Shown: positions 1 to 9,065, numbered from the stretch's first letter. The stretch is DNA of 64,000 nt from Pseudomonas hormoni (GCF_018502625.1 NZ_CP075566.1:3272001-3336000); one strand, 5' to 3'. A program made the numbers and translations. Notes: a model not told the origin generated them from the sequence alone.

Positions 1-1122
1 CTCAAGCCCGACATGTCCACGCTGCGGCGCGTGCCCTGGCTGGAATGCACGGCGCTGGTGCTGTGCGACGTGCTTGATCATCACCATCGAAAAGACTTGC
101 CGCACAGCCCTCGGGCGATTCTGAAAAGGCAGGTCGAGCGCCTGCGCGAACGCGGCTACACCGGCATGTTCGCCTCGGAACTCGAGTTCTATCTGTTCGA
201 TGAGAGCTACGAGGCGATCCACCAGCGCAACTATCACCAACCGAAAACCGCCGGCCATTACATCGAGGATTACAACATCCTGCAGACCACCCGCGAGGAG
301 CCGGTGCTGCGGGCGATTCGCAAGCATCTGCAGGCCTCGGGCATTCCCGTGGAAAACTCCAAGGGTGAATGGGGGCCGGGCCAGGAAGAAATCAACATTC
401 GTTACGCCGATGCCATGACCATGGCCGACCACCACGTCATCATCAAACACGCCTGCAAAGAGATCGCACAGTTGCAAGGCAAGGCGATCACGTTCATGGC
501 CAAGTGGCGCTATGACGCCGCCGGCTCCAGCAGCCATATCCATAATTCGTTGTGGGACAAGAACGCCAAGAAGCCACTGTTCTTCGACGCGAAAGCCGAG
601 TTCGGCATGTCGAAATTGATGCGTGCCTGGGTCGCCGGGCAGCTCAAGTACGCCAACGACATCACCTGTTTTCTCGCGCCCTACATCAATTCATACAAGC
701 GCTTCCAGGCCGGCACCTTCGCGCCGACGCGGGCGGTGTGGAGCCGGGACAATCGCACCGCCGGCTTTCGTTTGTGCGCCGAAGGCAGCAAAGCCATCCG
801 CATCGAATGCCGCATCGGCGGTGCCGACCTTAACCCTTACCTGGCCTTCGCTGCGCTGATCGCGGCGGGCCTGGCCGGTGTCGACGAGAAGCTCGAACTC
901 GCGGCGCCGTTCGAGGGCGATGCCTACCTCGACGAGCATCTGCCGGAAGTGTCGAAAACCCTGCGCGACGCCTGCTCCGCACTCAAGGGGTCGAGCATGT
1001 TGCGCGAGGCGTTCGGCGATGAAGTGGTCGATCACTACGTGCACACCGCCGAGTGGGAGCAGAAAGAGTACGACCGGCGGATCACCGACTGGGAACTGCA
1101 GCGCGGCTTCGAGCGCTATTGA
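1..1122 (+). CDS. Glutamine synthetase family protein (gamma-glutamyl amide ligase type), 5' partial
   Basis: The reading frame is open to base 1, so the N-terminus lies outside the window; the ATG at 13 is internal. About 374 codons are present and the family is usually near 440-460 residues. Visible glutamine-synthetase features are the metal-site segment ASELEFYLFD, the segment GEWGPGQEE, the ATP/metal histidine stretch GSSSHIHNS, and the C-terminal ECRIGGADLNPYLA. These fit the FluG/PuuA-like group, which ligates glutamate to amines rather than ammonia. It is followed after 7 bases by an aldehyde dehydrogenase, then an iron alcohol dehydrogenase and an APC permease, so it probably makes a gamma-glutamyl amide of an amine or amino alcohol. 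The substrate is inferred, not seen. Confidence 0.88.
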   Translation, partial: LKPDMSTLRRVPWLECTALVLCDVLDHHHRKDLPHSPRAILKRQVERLRERGYTGMFASELEFYLFDESYEAIHQRNYHQPKTAGHYIEDYNILQTTREEPVLRAIRKHLQASGIPVENSKGEWGPGQEEINIRYADAMTMADHHVIIKHACKEIAQLQGKAITFMAKWRYDAAGSSSHIHNSLWDKNAKKPLFFDAKAEFGMSKLMRAWVAGQLKYANDITCFLAPYINSYKRFQAGTFAPTRAVWSRDNRTAGFRLCAEGSKAIRIECRIGGADLNPYLAFAALIAAGLAGVDEKLELAAPFEGDAYLDEHLPEVSKTLRDACSALKGSSMLREAFGDEVVDHYVHTAEWEQKEYDRRITDWELQRGFERY

Positions 1123-1129
1123 GAACATC

Positions 1130-2521
1130 ATGACGGCCAAGGTTCAGCTCATCTCACCGGTCGATGGCCGGGTGTATGTCGAACGCGATTGCGCCGATGC
1201 GGCGCAAGTCGAGCAGGCGCTGACGACGGCGGCCACCGCACAGGTTTTATGGCAGCGCCGGCCGCTGAGCGAACGTGCTGCCTTATGTACCGCCGCCGTT
1301 GACGCGATGCTGTCGATGCAGGCGGATATCGTGCCGGAACTGGCCTGGCAGATGGGCCGACCGGTGCGCTACGGCGCCGGTGAGTTGCGCGGCTTTGCAG
1401 AGCGTGCCCGCCACATGATCGCTATCGCGCCTGATGCGTTGGCCGCGGTAGAGCCCGCGCCTGTTGCGGGTTTTCGGCGCTTTATCAAACGCGAACCGTT
1501 GGGCACGGTGCTGGTGGTCGCGCCGTGGAATTATCCGTACCTGACGGCGGTGAATACGATCATCCCGGCACTGATGGCCGGCAACAGCGTGATCCTCAAA
1601 CACGCCACGCAAACGCTGCTGGTCGGTGAACGTTTCGCTGAAGCCATGCGCCGCGCCAAGCTGCCTGACGGGCTGTTCCGTAACTTGCTGCTCGACCATC
1701 AGCAGACATCCGAGATCATCGCTTCGGGCCGCGTGCACCAAGTGAACTTCACTGGTTCGGTCGAGGCCGGCAAAGCCATGGAATCCGCTGCCACAGGGCG
1801 ATTCATCGGTGTAGGCCTGGAGCTCGGCGGCAAAGACCCGGCCTACGTTCGCGCCGACGCCAACCTTGAACATGCGGTAGAAAACCTGGTGGACGGCAGC
1901 TTCTTCAATTCCGGGCAAAGCTGCTGCGCCATCGAGCGCATCTATGTCGATCAAAAAATCTATCCGGCATTTGTCGAGCGCTTCATCGCCCTGACGGGCC
2001 AATATGTATTGGGCAATCCGTTGGACGAAGCCACGACGCTGGGCCCGCTGGTGACACCGAGCGCCGCTGATTTTGTTCGCGGACAAATCGCCGAAGCGCT
2101 CACGCAAGGCGCCAAGGCGTTGATCGATCCAAAGGCTTTCCCCGCCGACGCGCCAGGCAGCGCCTACCTGGCGCCGCAGGTGTTGGTCGACGTCACTCAT
2201 CAAATGTCAGTCATGCGCGACGAAAGCTTCGGCCCGGTGGTCGGCATCATGCCGGTGGCTGGCGACAACGAAGCCGTCGCCCTGATGAACGACAGCGCGT
2301 TCGGCCTCAGCGCATCCCTGTGGACCCAGGATCTCGCCGCCGCCGAACGCCTCGGCAACGAGATCGCCACCGGCACCGTGTTCATGAACCGTTGCGATTA
2401 CCTGGACCCGGCGCTGGCCTGGACCGGGGTCAAGAACAGCGGACGCGGCGTCACCCTCTCGCGCCTGGGCTACGAGCACCTGACCCGCGCCAAATCCTTT
2501 CATCTGCGCCACGAGGTGTAG
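1130..2521 (+). CDS. NAD(P)-dependent aldehyde dehydrogenase
   Basis: A 463-residue aldehyde dehydrogenase. I chose the ATG at 1130 because it directly follows the stop of the upstream ligase; the frame stays open further upstream, but only inside that gene. Catalytic features are present: PWN at 132-134 (oxyanion Asn134), the general-base Glu231 in LELGGK, and the nucleophile Cys265 in NSGQSC. It oxidises an aldehyde to the acid. From its neighbours it likely acts on the aldehyde made by the iron alcohol dehydrogenase, possibly while the amino group is masked by glutamate, as in PuuC or IpuH-type steps. The exact substrate cannot be read from the sequence. Confidence 0.9.
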   Translation: MTAKVQLISPVDGRVYVERDCADAAQVEQALTTAATAQVLWQRRPLSERAALCTAAVDAMLSMQADIVPELAWQMGRPVRYGAGELRGFAERARHMIAIAPDALAAVEPAPVAGFRRFIKREPLGTVLVVAPWNYPYLTAVNTIIPALMAGNSVILKHATQTLLVGERFAEAMRRAKLPDGLFRNLLLDHQQTSEIIASGRVHQVNFTGSVEAGKAMESAATGRFIGVGLELGGKDPAYVRADANLEHAVENLVDGSFFNSGQSCCAIERIYVDQKIYPAFVERFIALTGQYVLGNPLDEATTLGPLVTPSAADFVRGQIAEALTQGAKALIDPKAFPADAPGSAYLAPQVLVDVTHQMSVMRDESFGPVVGIMPVAGDNEAVALMNDSAFGLSASLWTQDLAAAERLGNEIATGTVFMNRCDYLDPALAWTGVKNSGRGVTLSRLGYEHLTRAKSFHLRHEV

Positions 2522-2524
2522 GCC

Positions 2525-3685
2525 ATGAACCTGACTGGAAACTGGAACTACCCCACCAGCATTCGCTTTGGTGTCGGCCGCATCGCCGAGCTGGCCGAGG
2601 TCTGTCGCAGCCAGGGTATTGAGCGACCGTTGCTGGTCACCGACAGTGGCCTGGCGCGCGCACCGATTACCACGGCGGCGCTGGAGGCCATGCGCGCTGC
2701 CGGCCTGGGCGTCGCGCTGTTTTGTGACCTCAAGCCCAATCCGGTCGAAGCCAACCTCGCCGGCGGGCTCGAAGCATGGCGCACCGGCAAGCACGATGGC
2801 GTGGTTGCGTTCGGCGGTGGCAGCGGCCTGGACATGGGCAAGCTCATTGCCTTCATGAGCGGGCAGACAAGACCGGTGTGGGATTTCGAAGACATCGGCG
2901 ACTACTGGACCCGTGCCGACGACAGCCACATCGCCCCGGTGATTGCTGTGCCGACCACCGCGGGAACCGGTTCCGAAGTCGGCCGCGCGGCGGTGATCAT
3001 CGACGAACGCACGCACACCAAACGCATCATCTTCCACCCGAAAATGATGCCGCGGGTGGTCATCAGCGACCCGGCGCTCACGGTCGGCATGCCGGCAAAA
3101 GTCACCGCCGGTACCGGCATGGATGCGTTCGCGCATTGCCTGGAATCGTACTGCGCCCCCGGTTTTCATCCGATGGCCGACGGCATTGCAGTGGAAGGCA
3201 TGCGCCTGGTGGCCAATGCCCTGGTGCGCGCCGTGCACACCCCCTCAGACCTTGAGGCGCGGGCGCAAATGCTCGCCGCTGCAGCGATGGGCGCCACTGC
3301 ATTCCAGAAAGGACTGGGCGGCATGCACGCGCTGTCGCATCCGGTGGGTGCTTTGTACGACACCCATCACGGCATGACCAATGCCACGTTCATGCCTTAT
3401 GTCCTGCAGTTCAATCGCAAGGCCATCGAGGAGCGCATCACCCGTCTGGCGGCGTACCTGCGTCTGCCCTCCCCGGGCTTCGACAGCTTTCTAGCCTTCG
3501 TCCTCAAGCTGCGCAAGGACATCGGCGTGCCGCATACGCTGTTTGAACTGGGCGTGGATGACCGGCAGGCCGACCTGATCGCGGACATGGCGATTGTCGA
3601 CCCCTCGGCCGGCGGCAACCCGCTGCCGTTAACCAAGGAAGGCGTGGCCCACATTTTCGACGCGGCTTTTCACGGCCGTCTCTAG
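2525..3685 (+). CDS. Iron-containing alcohol dehydrogenase
   Basis: A 386-residue group III (iron-activated) alcohol dehydrogenase. The nucleotide-binding loop GGGSGLDMGK lies at 97-106. Likely metal ligands are Asp200 and His204 in MDAFAH, His268 in GGMHALSHPVG, and His282 in YDTHHG. It starts 3 bases after the aldehyde dehydrogenase stop, so the two are surely co-transcribed. It would interconvert an alcohol and an aldehyde, feeding the preceding dehydrogenase. With the ligase and the permease it suggests catabolism of a short amino alcohol or related amine. No regulator gene for the cluster lies on its downstream side. Confidence 0.9.
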   Translation: MNLTGNWNYPTSIRFGVGRIAELAEVCRSQGIERPLLVTDSGLARAPITTAALEAMRAAGLGVALFCDLKPNPVEANLAGGLEAWRTGKHDGVVAFGGGSGLDMGKLIAFMSGQTRPVWDFEDIGDYWTRADDSHIAPVIAVPTTAGTGSEVGRAAVIIDERTHTKRIIFHPKMMPRVVISDPALTVGMPAKVTAGTGMDAFAHCLESYCAPGFHPMADGIAVEGMRLVANALVRAVHTPSDLEARAQMLAAAAMGATAFQKGLGGMHALSHPVGALYDTHHGMTNATFMPYVLQFNRKAIEERITRLAAYLRLPSPGFDSFLAFVLKLRKDIGVPHTLFELGVDDRQADLIADMAIVDPSAGGNPLPLTKEGVAHIFDAAFHGRL

Positions 3686-3799
3686 ATCCGGAGCAGTAGT
3701 GGTATCGGTTGGAAAAAGGAGCAGTACGACAAGGTGTTGAAGGCCAGCCCATTGCGCACACGCCAATGGATTGAATCAAAACCTGATGGGGTACACAGC

Positions 3800-5356
3800 A
3801 TGAACCCAGCAAGCCAGCCCGGCACCGACGCGCATGACGATGACGTCAAGGCGTTGCACAACATGGGCTACGCCCAGCAACTCTCGCGTCGAATGGGGGT
3901 TTTCTCCAACTTCGCGATTTCCTTTTCGATCATCTGCATCCTCTCGGGCGGCATCAACTCACTGGCCCAGGGCACGTCGGGTGCAGGGGGTGCGTCGATT
4001 GGCATCGGCTGGCCCATCGGGTGCCTGATCTCCGGCGTGTTTGCACTGGCCATGGCGCAGATTTCCTCGGCCTACCCCACCGCTGGCGGTCTCTATCACT
4101 GGGGCTCGATTCTCGGTAACCGCTTCACCGGCTGGCTGACGGCCTGGTTCAATCTGTTGGGGCTGGTCACGGTGCTGGGTGCCATTAACGTCGGCACCTA
4201 CTACTTCTTTTTCGGTGCCTTCGGACCGGCCCTCGGCATGGAAGACACCACCACAGTCAGGGTGATATTCCTGGCGATCCTTACCGGTATCCAGGCCTTG
4301 TGTAACCATCTGGGGATCGGCCTGACGGCGAAGCTGACCGACTTCTCGGGTTACCTGATTTTTGCCACGGCGCTCGCCTTGACCATCGTCTGCCTGATCT
4401 CGGCACCGAGTTATGAATTCGCCCGTTTGTGGACCTTCGGCAACTATTCCGGCGAAGCCGGCGGCAGCGTCTGGCCACAGGTTTCGAACGGCTGGGTGTT
4501 CATGCTCGGCCTGCTGCTGCCGATCTACACCATCACCGGTTATGACGCGTCGGCACACACCTCCGAAGAGACCCGCAACGCAGCCATGTCGGTGCCGCGC
4601 GGCATGGTCATGTCGGTGGTCTGGTCGTTGCTGTTTGGTTGGGTGATGCTCTGTTCGTTCGTCCTGATGCTGCCGAGCATGGACGAAGCGGCGAAACAGG
4701 GCTGGAACGTGTTCTTCTGGGCCATGAACACCCAGGTGAGCCCGAACATCAAACTGGCGCTTTACGTGGCGATTTTCATCTCGCAGTTTCTCTGCGGTTT
4801 GGCGACCGTGACCTCGGTGTCACGCATGATCTTCGCCTTCTCTCGCGATGGCGGCCTGCCCTGCTCGAAAGCGCTGGCCTCGGTCTCGCCGAAATATCGC
4901 AGCCCGGTGGCCGCCATCTGGACCGGCGCCACCCTGGCTGTGTTGTTCGACTGGGGCTCGTCGGTGATCTCGATCGGGGCAACACCGGTCTACACCATCG
5001 TGGTCTCGTGCACGGTGATCTTCCTGTTCTTCTCTTTCATCATCCCTATCGTGCTGGGCCTGTTCACCTACGGGACCGCGAAGTGGCCGACCATGGGACC
5101 GTGGAACATGGGACGCGGGTTGTATTCACTGTTCGCCATCCTCTCGGTGCTCTCGATGGTGGTGATCTTCGTCATCGGCATCCAGCCACCGAACGACTGG
5201 GCGCTGTACATCACCATCGGTTTCCTGGTGTTGACGGCCATCGTCTGGTTCGGTTTTGAAGCGCGGCGCTTTCAGGGTCCGCCGATGGGCGACCTGATCG
5301 TCAAGCGTCAGGCGGAAATTGCGGCGGCTGAAGCGGCGTTGAACAAGCAGGTTTAA
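3800..5356 (+). CDS. APC-superfamily amino acid/amine permease
   Basis: A 518-residue integral inner-membrane transporter with about 12 hydrophobic segments. The frame is open from 3734, but I chose the ATG at 3800 because the extra residues are charged and unlike family N-termini. The segment GYDASAHTSEET is characteristic of the amino acid/choline transporter branch (Uga4 and GABA-permease-like), as is the N-terminal FSNFAISFSIICILSGG. It lies 114 bases behind the alcohol dehydrogenase and probably imports the substrate of the ligase/dehydrogenase cluster. It ends just before a REP doublet, which probably closes the transcription unit. Confidence 0.85.
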   Translation: MNPASQPGTDAHDDDVKALHNMGYAQQLSRRMGVFSNFAISFSIICILSGGINSLAQGTSGAGGASIGIGWPIGCLISGVFALAMAQISSAYPTAGGLYHWGSILGNRFTGWLTAWFNLLGLVTVLGAINVGTYYFFFGAFGPALGMEDTTTVRVIFLAILTGIQALCNHLGIGLTAKLTDFSGYLIFATALALTIVCLISAPSYEFARLWTFGNYSGEAGGSVWPQVSNGWVFMLGLLLPIYTITGYDASAHTSEETRNAAMSVPRGMVMSVVWSLLFGWVMLCSFVLMLPSMDEAAKQGWNVFFWAMNTQVSPNIKLALYVAIFISQFLCGLATVTSVSRMIFAFSRDGGLPCSKALASVSPKYRSPVAAIWTGATLAVLFDWGSSVISIGATPVYTIVVSCTVIFLFFSFIIPIVLGLFTYGTAKWPTMGPWNMGRGLYSLFAILSVLSMVVIFVIGIQPPNDWALYITIGFLVLTAIVWFGFEARRFQGPPMGDLIVKRQAEIAAAEAALNKQV

Positions 5357-5367
5357 AGGCTTTACCA

Positions 5368-5455
5368 GTAGGAGCGAGGCTTGCCCGCGAATGGGCCTTT
5401 GAAGTCGCCAAAAGCTTCGCGGGCAAGTCGGATCGCCGCACCGCTCGCTCCTACA
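5368..5455. repeat. REP doublet, GTAGGAGCGAGGCTTGCC class
   Basis: Two inverted palindromic units (GTAGGAGCGAGGCTTGCCC and its complement near CGCTCGCTCCTAC) flank a short spacer. They form a BIME-like element straight after the permease gene. Confidence 0.85.
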
Positions 5456-5654
5456 GGTTTTACGCTCGGCGATTCCTGGTGCTCGATTTGTATCGGTCTG
5501 TATTTTTCTCTGGCGATCTTACACAGCGTTACACAAGTGCCGGATCAGGACACATCCGCACTACATGAGGATGAAAAAGTGGGCCGCATCGGACAGTCAG
5601 ACGTTCTCCGATGAACGATTTTGAAGAGCCCACAAACCTCAGCAGGAACCCGCC
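5456..5654. promoter_or_regulatory. ohr upstream region with TTACAC direct repeat
   Basis: This non-coding stretch precedes ohr. TTACAC occurs at 5519 and again at 5529, a 10-base period typical of tandem half-sites for OmpR-type response regulators. A 17-codon frame starting MKKWAAS with a GAGG just upstream lies at 5570-5623; it may be chance. I see no OhrR-like palindrome. Confidence 0.3.
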
Positions 5655-6074
5655 ATGATCAATCAAATCGACACCGTGCTTTACACCGGCAAGACCCACA
5701 CGACCGGAGGCCGCAACGGTGAGTCGCGAAGTGACGATGGACGTTTGGATATCAAGCTTTCCGCGCCTGGATCTTCAGGCAGTGGCACCAATCCTGAACA
5801 ACTGCTGGCCGCAGGCTGGTCCGCCTGCTTCATCGGCGCCATGGGTAAAGCGGCGGTTGCATTGAAAGTGACGTTGCCGACCGACGTGTCTGTCGATACC
5901 GAAGTGGACCTGGGCAAGACCGAAAACGCCTTTTTCCTTCAGGCACGTCTCAACGTGAGCCTTCCGGGCCTGGATCCTGCTGTTGCGAGAGCGGTGGTGG
6001 ATGCCGCGCACCAGACCTGCCCGTATTCGAAGGCGACCCGTGGCAACATCGACGTCGTGATCAATCTGGTTTAA
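5655..6074 (+). CDS. ohr: Organic hydroperoxide resistance protein, OsmC/Ohr family
   Basis: A 139-residue cytoplasmic thiol peroxidase. The two redox cysteines of the family are present: Cys58 in AAGWSACF and Cys122 in HQTCPYSKA. Length and motifs match Ohr rather than OsmC, notably NPEQLLAAGWSACFIGA. Ohr reduces organic and fatty-acid hydroperoxides using a lipoylated partner. In many pseudomonads ohr lies beside the MarR-type regulator OhrR. No such gene is adjacent here, so regulation is either from elsewhere or by another system. Confidence 0.93.
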   Translation: MINQIDTVLYTGKTHTTGGRNGESRSDDGRLDIKLSAPGSSGSGTNPEQLLAAGWSACFIGAMGKAAVALKVTLPTDVSVDTEVDLGKTENAFFLQARLNVSLPGLDPAVARAVVDAAHQTCPYSKATRGNIDVVINLV

Positions 6075-6089
6075 CCGGGGCGACAAGCG

Positions 6090-6112
6090 CGGCCTGCCAT
6101 TGCGGCAGGCTG
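6090..6112. terminator. Possible hairpin between convergent ohr and lipoprotein genes
   Basis: The 7-base stem GCCTGCC/GGCAGGC lies between two convergent genes but has no clear T run. It may be a weak bidirectional terminator. Confidence 0.35.
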
Positions 6113-6125
6113 TGCTGGTGACCGC

Positions 6126-6461
6126 TTACTGAACGTTTTTCAGCTTGACCACATCACCGGACACCTTGGTGGTGTAGCCGGTCAGGACCCAGGCCCAGAA
6201 CCAGTTTTCCTGCACCTGAGTGTTGATCAATGCGTCGCCGCCCTTGGCCTTGATCGCCGCGTCTTGCGCGCGAACGAAACGGCTGTTCTGGCGGATCGGG
6301 ATGACACCGAACAGCAGCAAGCCAGTGGCGCTCGCTTCACTGTGGCCAACAACAGTGTATTGGCTGGCGTCGTATTGCTGAGTCTTCATCGGCGCGCCGG
6401 TGCAACCTGCCAGAACCAGACCGAACAGGGAAACGGCAACCACTTTGCTGAGGTAATTCAC
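6126..6461 (-). CDS. Small outer-membrane lipoprotein of unknown function
   Basis: A 111-residue protein with a GTG start preceded by GGAG at good spacing. The N-terminus is a lipoprotein signal peptide ending in the lipobox LAGC, with the lipidated cysteine near residue 20. The mature part is short and mixed in character, with GLLLFGVIPIRQNS followed by an alternating aromatic segment ENWFWAWVLTGYT. This resembles small lipoproteins of the TRL type, but I would not assign a name. It is convergent with ohr and monocistronic. Its product should sit in the periplasmic face of an envelope membrane. Confidence 0.75.
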   Translation of the reverse strand: MNYLSKVVAVSLFGLVLAGCTGAPMKTQQYDASQYTVVGHSEASATGLLLFGVIPIRQNSRFVRAQDAAIKAKGGDALINTQVQENWFWAWVLTGYTTKVSGDVVKLKNVQ

Positions 6462-6540
6462 TGAATAACTCCATGGGAAAACGCCCGGGATCCATCTCTC
6501 GAGCGGCGCACATTTTACCGGAGGTAGTGGCCAATTGGCA

Positions 6541-7419
6541 TCATGCCGGACGAGTACCCGACATCAAGCCTTCGGTGAGCAGTGAAACCAGCGGTTGAAC
6601 CAGATGCTGTGTGCGAGGCTCGTCACCGATCACGGCCACTTCGGTGGAGGGCAACGTCGGCAGTTTTTCGCACGGTTCCACAATCCGCATCCCCTCCTGC
6701 AGAAACGAAGTGCCCAATGCAGTAATTCCCAACCCGCCGGCCACGGCGGCCTGGACGCCCATCAAATTGCTGGCCAGGCATGCGCACGTCCATTCCCGCC
6801 GCACCGACGCCAAGGCCTCGATCATGATTGCCCGGTAGGCGCAGGGTGGCCGCATCATCACCAGGCGTACTGGCCGGGACGCTTCGATCTCAAAATCCTG
6901 CGCGGCGATCCAGACCAGCGGTTCACGCCAGATGACCCGGCCGCGCTGGGCGCCGGGGCTGATTTTCCGCTTGGCAATCACAACGTCCAGTCGCCCCGCT
7001 TCATGGTCCGCCAGCAAGTCATGGCTCAGGCCAGTAGTGAGTTCCAGCTGCACGTCGGGATACAAGGTGCAGAAGCGCGACAACAATTTCGGAAGCTGGG
7101 TGAGCACGAGGTTTTCAGAGATGCCCAGTCGCAGGAGATCGACCGTGGCGGGCGCTTTGATTTCCCGCATGAAGCTGTCGACCTGCACCATCAATTTGCG
7201 CGCGCCCAGCAGCAGTCGTTCACCGTCCGGGGTCAGGGTCAGTGCACGGCTGGTGCGCTCGAACACGCGCAGGCCGAGGATTTCTTCGAGGCGGATGATC
7301 TTCTGGCTCACCGCCGATTGCGAACGGGCAATCACCTCGGCGGCGGCGGTGAAACTGCCGGTTTCCGCCACTGCGATGAATGCCCTCAGCAGGTCGATCT
7401 CAAGGTCGCTGGCTTGCAT
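6541..7419 (-). CDS. LysR-family transcriptional regulator
   Basis: 292 residues from the ATG at 7419. A longer frame to 7536 is open, but the chosen start places the helix-turn-helix at the usual position: LLRAFIAVAETGSFTAAAE, then RSQSAVSQKI at about residues 10-45. The rest is the LysR substrate-binding domain. The gene stands alone between a lipoprotein and an NTF2-like protein, both on other transcription units, so its target is uncertain. The best candidate is the NTF2-like gene that diverges across a REP-containing gap. Confidence 0.88.
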   Translation of the reverse strand: MQASDLEIDLLRAFIAVAETGSFTAAAEVIARSQSAVSQKIIRLEEILGLRVFERTSRALTLTPDGERLLLGARKLMVQVDSFMREIKAPATVDLLRLGISENLVLTQLPKLLSRFCTLYPDVQLELTTGLSHDLLADHEAGRLDVVIAKRKISPGAQRGRVIWREPLVWIAAQDFEIEASRPVRLVMMRPPCAYRAIMIEALASVRREWTCACLASNLMGVQAAVAGGLGITALGTSFLQEGMRIVEPCEKLPTLPSTEVAVIGDEPRTQHLVQPLVSLLTEGLMSGTRPA

Positions 7420-7725
7420 GATGAATTCGCTTCTCGACTGGATGCCATTAAATTTATGCGTTTGAGTTCTGGATCGCAAACTTCGAACATCGTGCTGAAA
7501 CGGGCTACGAAAGCCCCTCGATACAATGCTGTTCACTTAAGCGCGCTCATGGATCGTACATACCTTTGTGGCGAGCGAGCTTGCTCGCGCTGGGCTGCGT
7601 AGCGGCCCCAAAAATCTGACAACCATTGCCGATTTTTGTGAGTGCTACGCACTCAAGCGGGAGCAAGCTCCCTCGCCACAGGTTCTCTGATTCAAGACCT
7701 TTCAACCCGACACGAGGCATCTGAA
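7420..7725. other. Intergenic region with a REP-containing repeat
   Basis: This 306-base gap separates the divergent LysR and NTF2-like genes. It holds TGTTCACTTAAG near 7530 and the 134-base repeat at 7565-7698. I see no clear promoter hexamers. Confidence 0.5.
7565..7698 (+). repeat. Dispersed repeat with REP doublet (copy 1)
   Basis: The element begins TTTGTGGCGAGCGAGC and ends TCTCTGATTCAAGAC. It holds two inverted REP units of the TGTGGCGAGGGAGCTTGCTC class. An almost identical copy lies in inverse orientation at 25267-25401, including the non-REP centre and one flank, so more than the REP units has been copied. Confidence 0.85.
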
Positions 7726-8142
7726 ATGACCGAAAACAACGCAGTAGAAACAGTCGAACGCTTCTGGCGTGAAGTCTGGCAGGCAAAGGATCCGCAAGCG
7801 GCAGCGCGCTTCGTGGCGCAAGACTTCGTGATCACGTCCGGCGGCGTCGACATTGTCGGCCGTGAAGCCTTCATTGAATGGATCGGTGTGTTCCTGTCGA
7901 AAATCGAAGACTTCGATTTTGCTGCCATCGAAACCTTCCAGAATGCCCAGGGCACGCGCGTCGCCTCCCGTTGGAAACTGGCGGGGAAAAACAACGGGTT
8001 CATCGGGGGGCGTGCCTGCCAAAGCGCGTTTGAAATGCTCGGGACGGCGGTCTGGGAAGTTCGTCCGGACGGCCTGCTGGCGCACAACTGGGTGGAACGC
8101 AACGCCCTGGAAGTGCACCGGGAGATCATCGGTCTGGCTTAA
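7726..8142 (+). CDS. NTF2-like / SnoaL-like small protein
   Basis: 138 residues from the ATG at 7726, which follows the Shine-Dalgarno-like CGAGGCAT; the frame upstream overlaps the repeat. The pattern ETVERFWREVWQAKDPQAAARFVAQDF and the alternating strand segments ending VHREIIGL match the cone-shaped NTF2/SnoaL fold (ketosteroid isomerase-like). Such proteins are often small hydrolases, isomerases or ligand binders; nothing here fixes the reaction. Its stop overlaps by four bases the end of the convergent DMT transporter gene. Confidence 0.7.
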   Translation: MTENNAVETVERFWREVWQAKDPQAAARFVAQDFVITSGGVDIVGREAFIEWIGVFLSKIEDFDFAAIETFQNAQGTRVASRWKLAGKNNGFIGGRACQSAFEMLGTAVWEVRPDGLLAHNWVERNALEVHREIIGLA

Positions 8143-9065
8143 TCCTGCACCGCCAGCGTCGTGGGCTGAGCCGGCCTGAACACCAGCCCCGAAGCAAACA
8201 CCACCCCGAGAATCACGCCGCCGGCGCCCAGCAGTTGCCAGATATTGGGCAGTACGCCCAGTATCGAAGACACCAGCATGGTGAATACCGGGGCGAGGTT
8301 GAAGAAGATCGACGTGCGCGCCGCGCCGATGGCATGGATACCTTTGAACCACAGCACATAGGCAATCAGTGAACCGCACACCGCCAGGTAGATAACCGCG
8401 CCATGCACCGACAGAGAAGCACTGCGGATGCTGGCGATCGGGTCTTCAAAAACCAGGCCCAGCACAATCAAGCCAATGACCCCGAACAACATGGAAAAAG
8501 TAGTAGTTTCCAGCGGTGTGGAATCTTTGACGAAACGCCGGGTGCCCACCATGTTCGCCGCCCAGGCCATGCTGCCGGCCAGAATGAACGCGTCACCGGT
8601 GGCCACTTTCAGTCCGAGTAAAACGTGGATATCGCCACGGGTGATCACCAGACCAACGCCCAACAGTCCCAGCACCAGACCGATGCCCTGGCCGCGATCA
8701 ATGCGCTCGCCTTCCAGCAGTACCGCAAAGATCATCGTCCACAGCGGGGTGGTCGCCAGGATCAGCGCGCCGTTGATCGGCGTGGTGGTTTGCAGGCCGA
8801 AAAACGTCGCAAGGTTGAATGCGGTAAATCCGAGCAGGCCCAGGCCGATAAAAGCCGGCAGATTGTTCTTCAAGGTGTGGAGACGCAGCTTGCCGGCCAG
8901 ACCGAACATCAGCACCAACAACAGCGTCGAAATGGCAAAGCGCTCAATGGAAGCGCTGATCGGTGCCATGCTCTTGATGATGTAGGCACCGGCGTTGAAG
9001 TTGGTGCCCCAGAAAAACGTGGCGCCGACAATGCCGGCGTAGGCGAGAGGCGTTGATTTTGACAT
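8139..9065 (-). CDS. DMT-family transporter (EamA-type exporter)
   Basis: A 308-residue inner-membrane protein with about ten hydrophobic segments arranged as two EamA repeats, the first starting AGIVGATFFWGTNFNAGAY. The family exports amino acids, metabolites or drugs. It diverges from a LysR gene across 122 bases, the classic arrangement for a regulator and its target, so the exporter is probably controlled by the product of 9188-10033. The substrate is not evident. Confidence 0.88.
   Translation of the reverse strand: MSKSTPLAYAGIVGATFFWGTNFNAGAYIIKSMAPISASIERFAISTLLLVLMFGLAGKLRLHTLKNNLPAFIGLGLLGFTAFNLATFFGLQTTTPINGALILATTPLWTMIFAVLLEGERIDRGQGIGLVLGLLGVGLVITRGDIHVLLGLKVATGDAFILAGSMAWAANMVGTRRFVKDSTPLETTTFSMLFGVIGLIVLGLVFEDPIASIRSASLSVHGAVIYLAVCGSLIAYVLWFKGIHAIGAARTSIFFNLAPVFTMLVSSILGVLPNIWQLLGAGGVILGVVFASGLVFRPAQPTTLAVQD

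Noticed and set aside
878..1129. N-terminal extension of the aldehyde dehydrogenase frame
   Set aside because: It lies within the upstream ligase gene in another frame; the ATG at 1130 gives the normal length.
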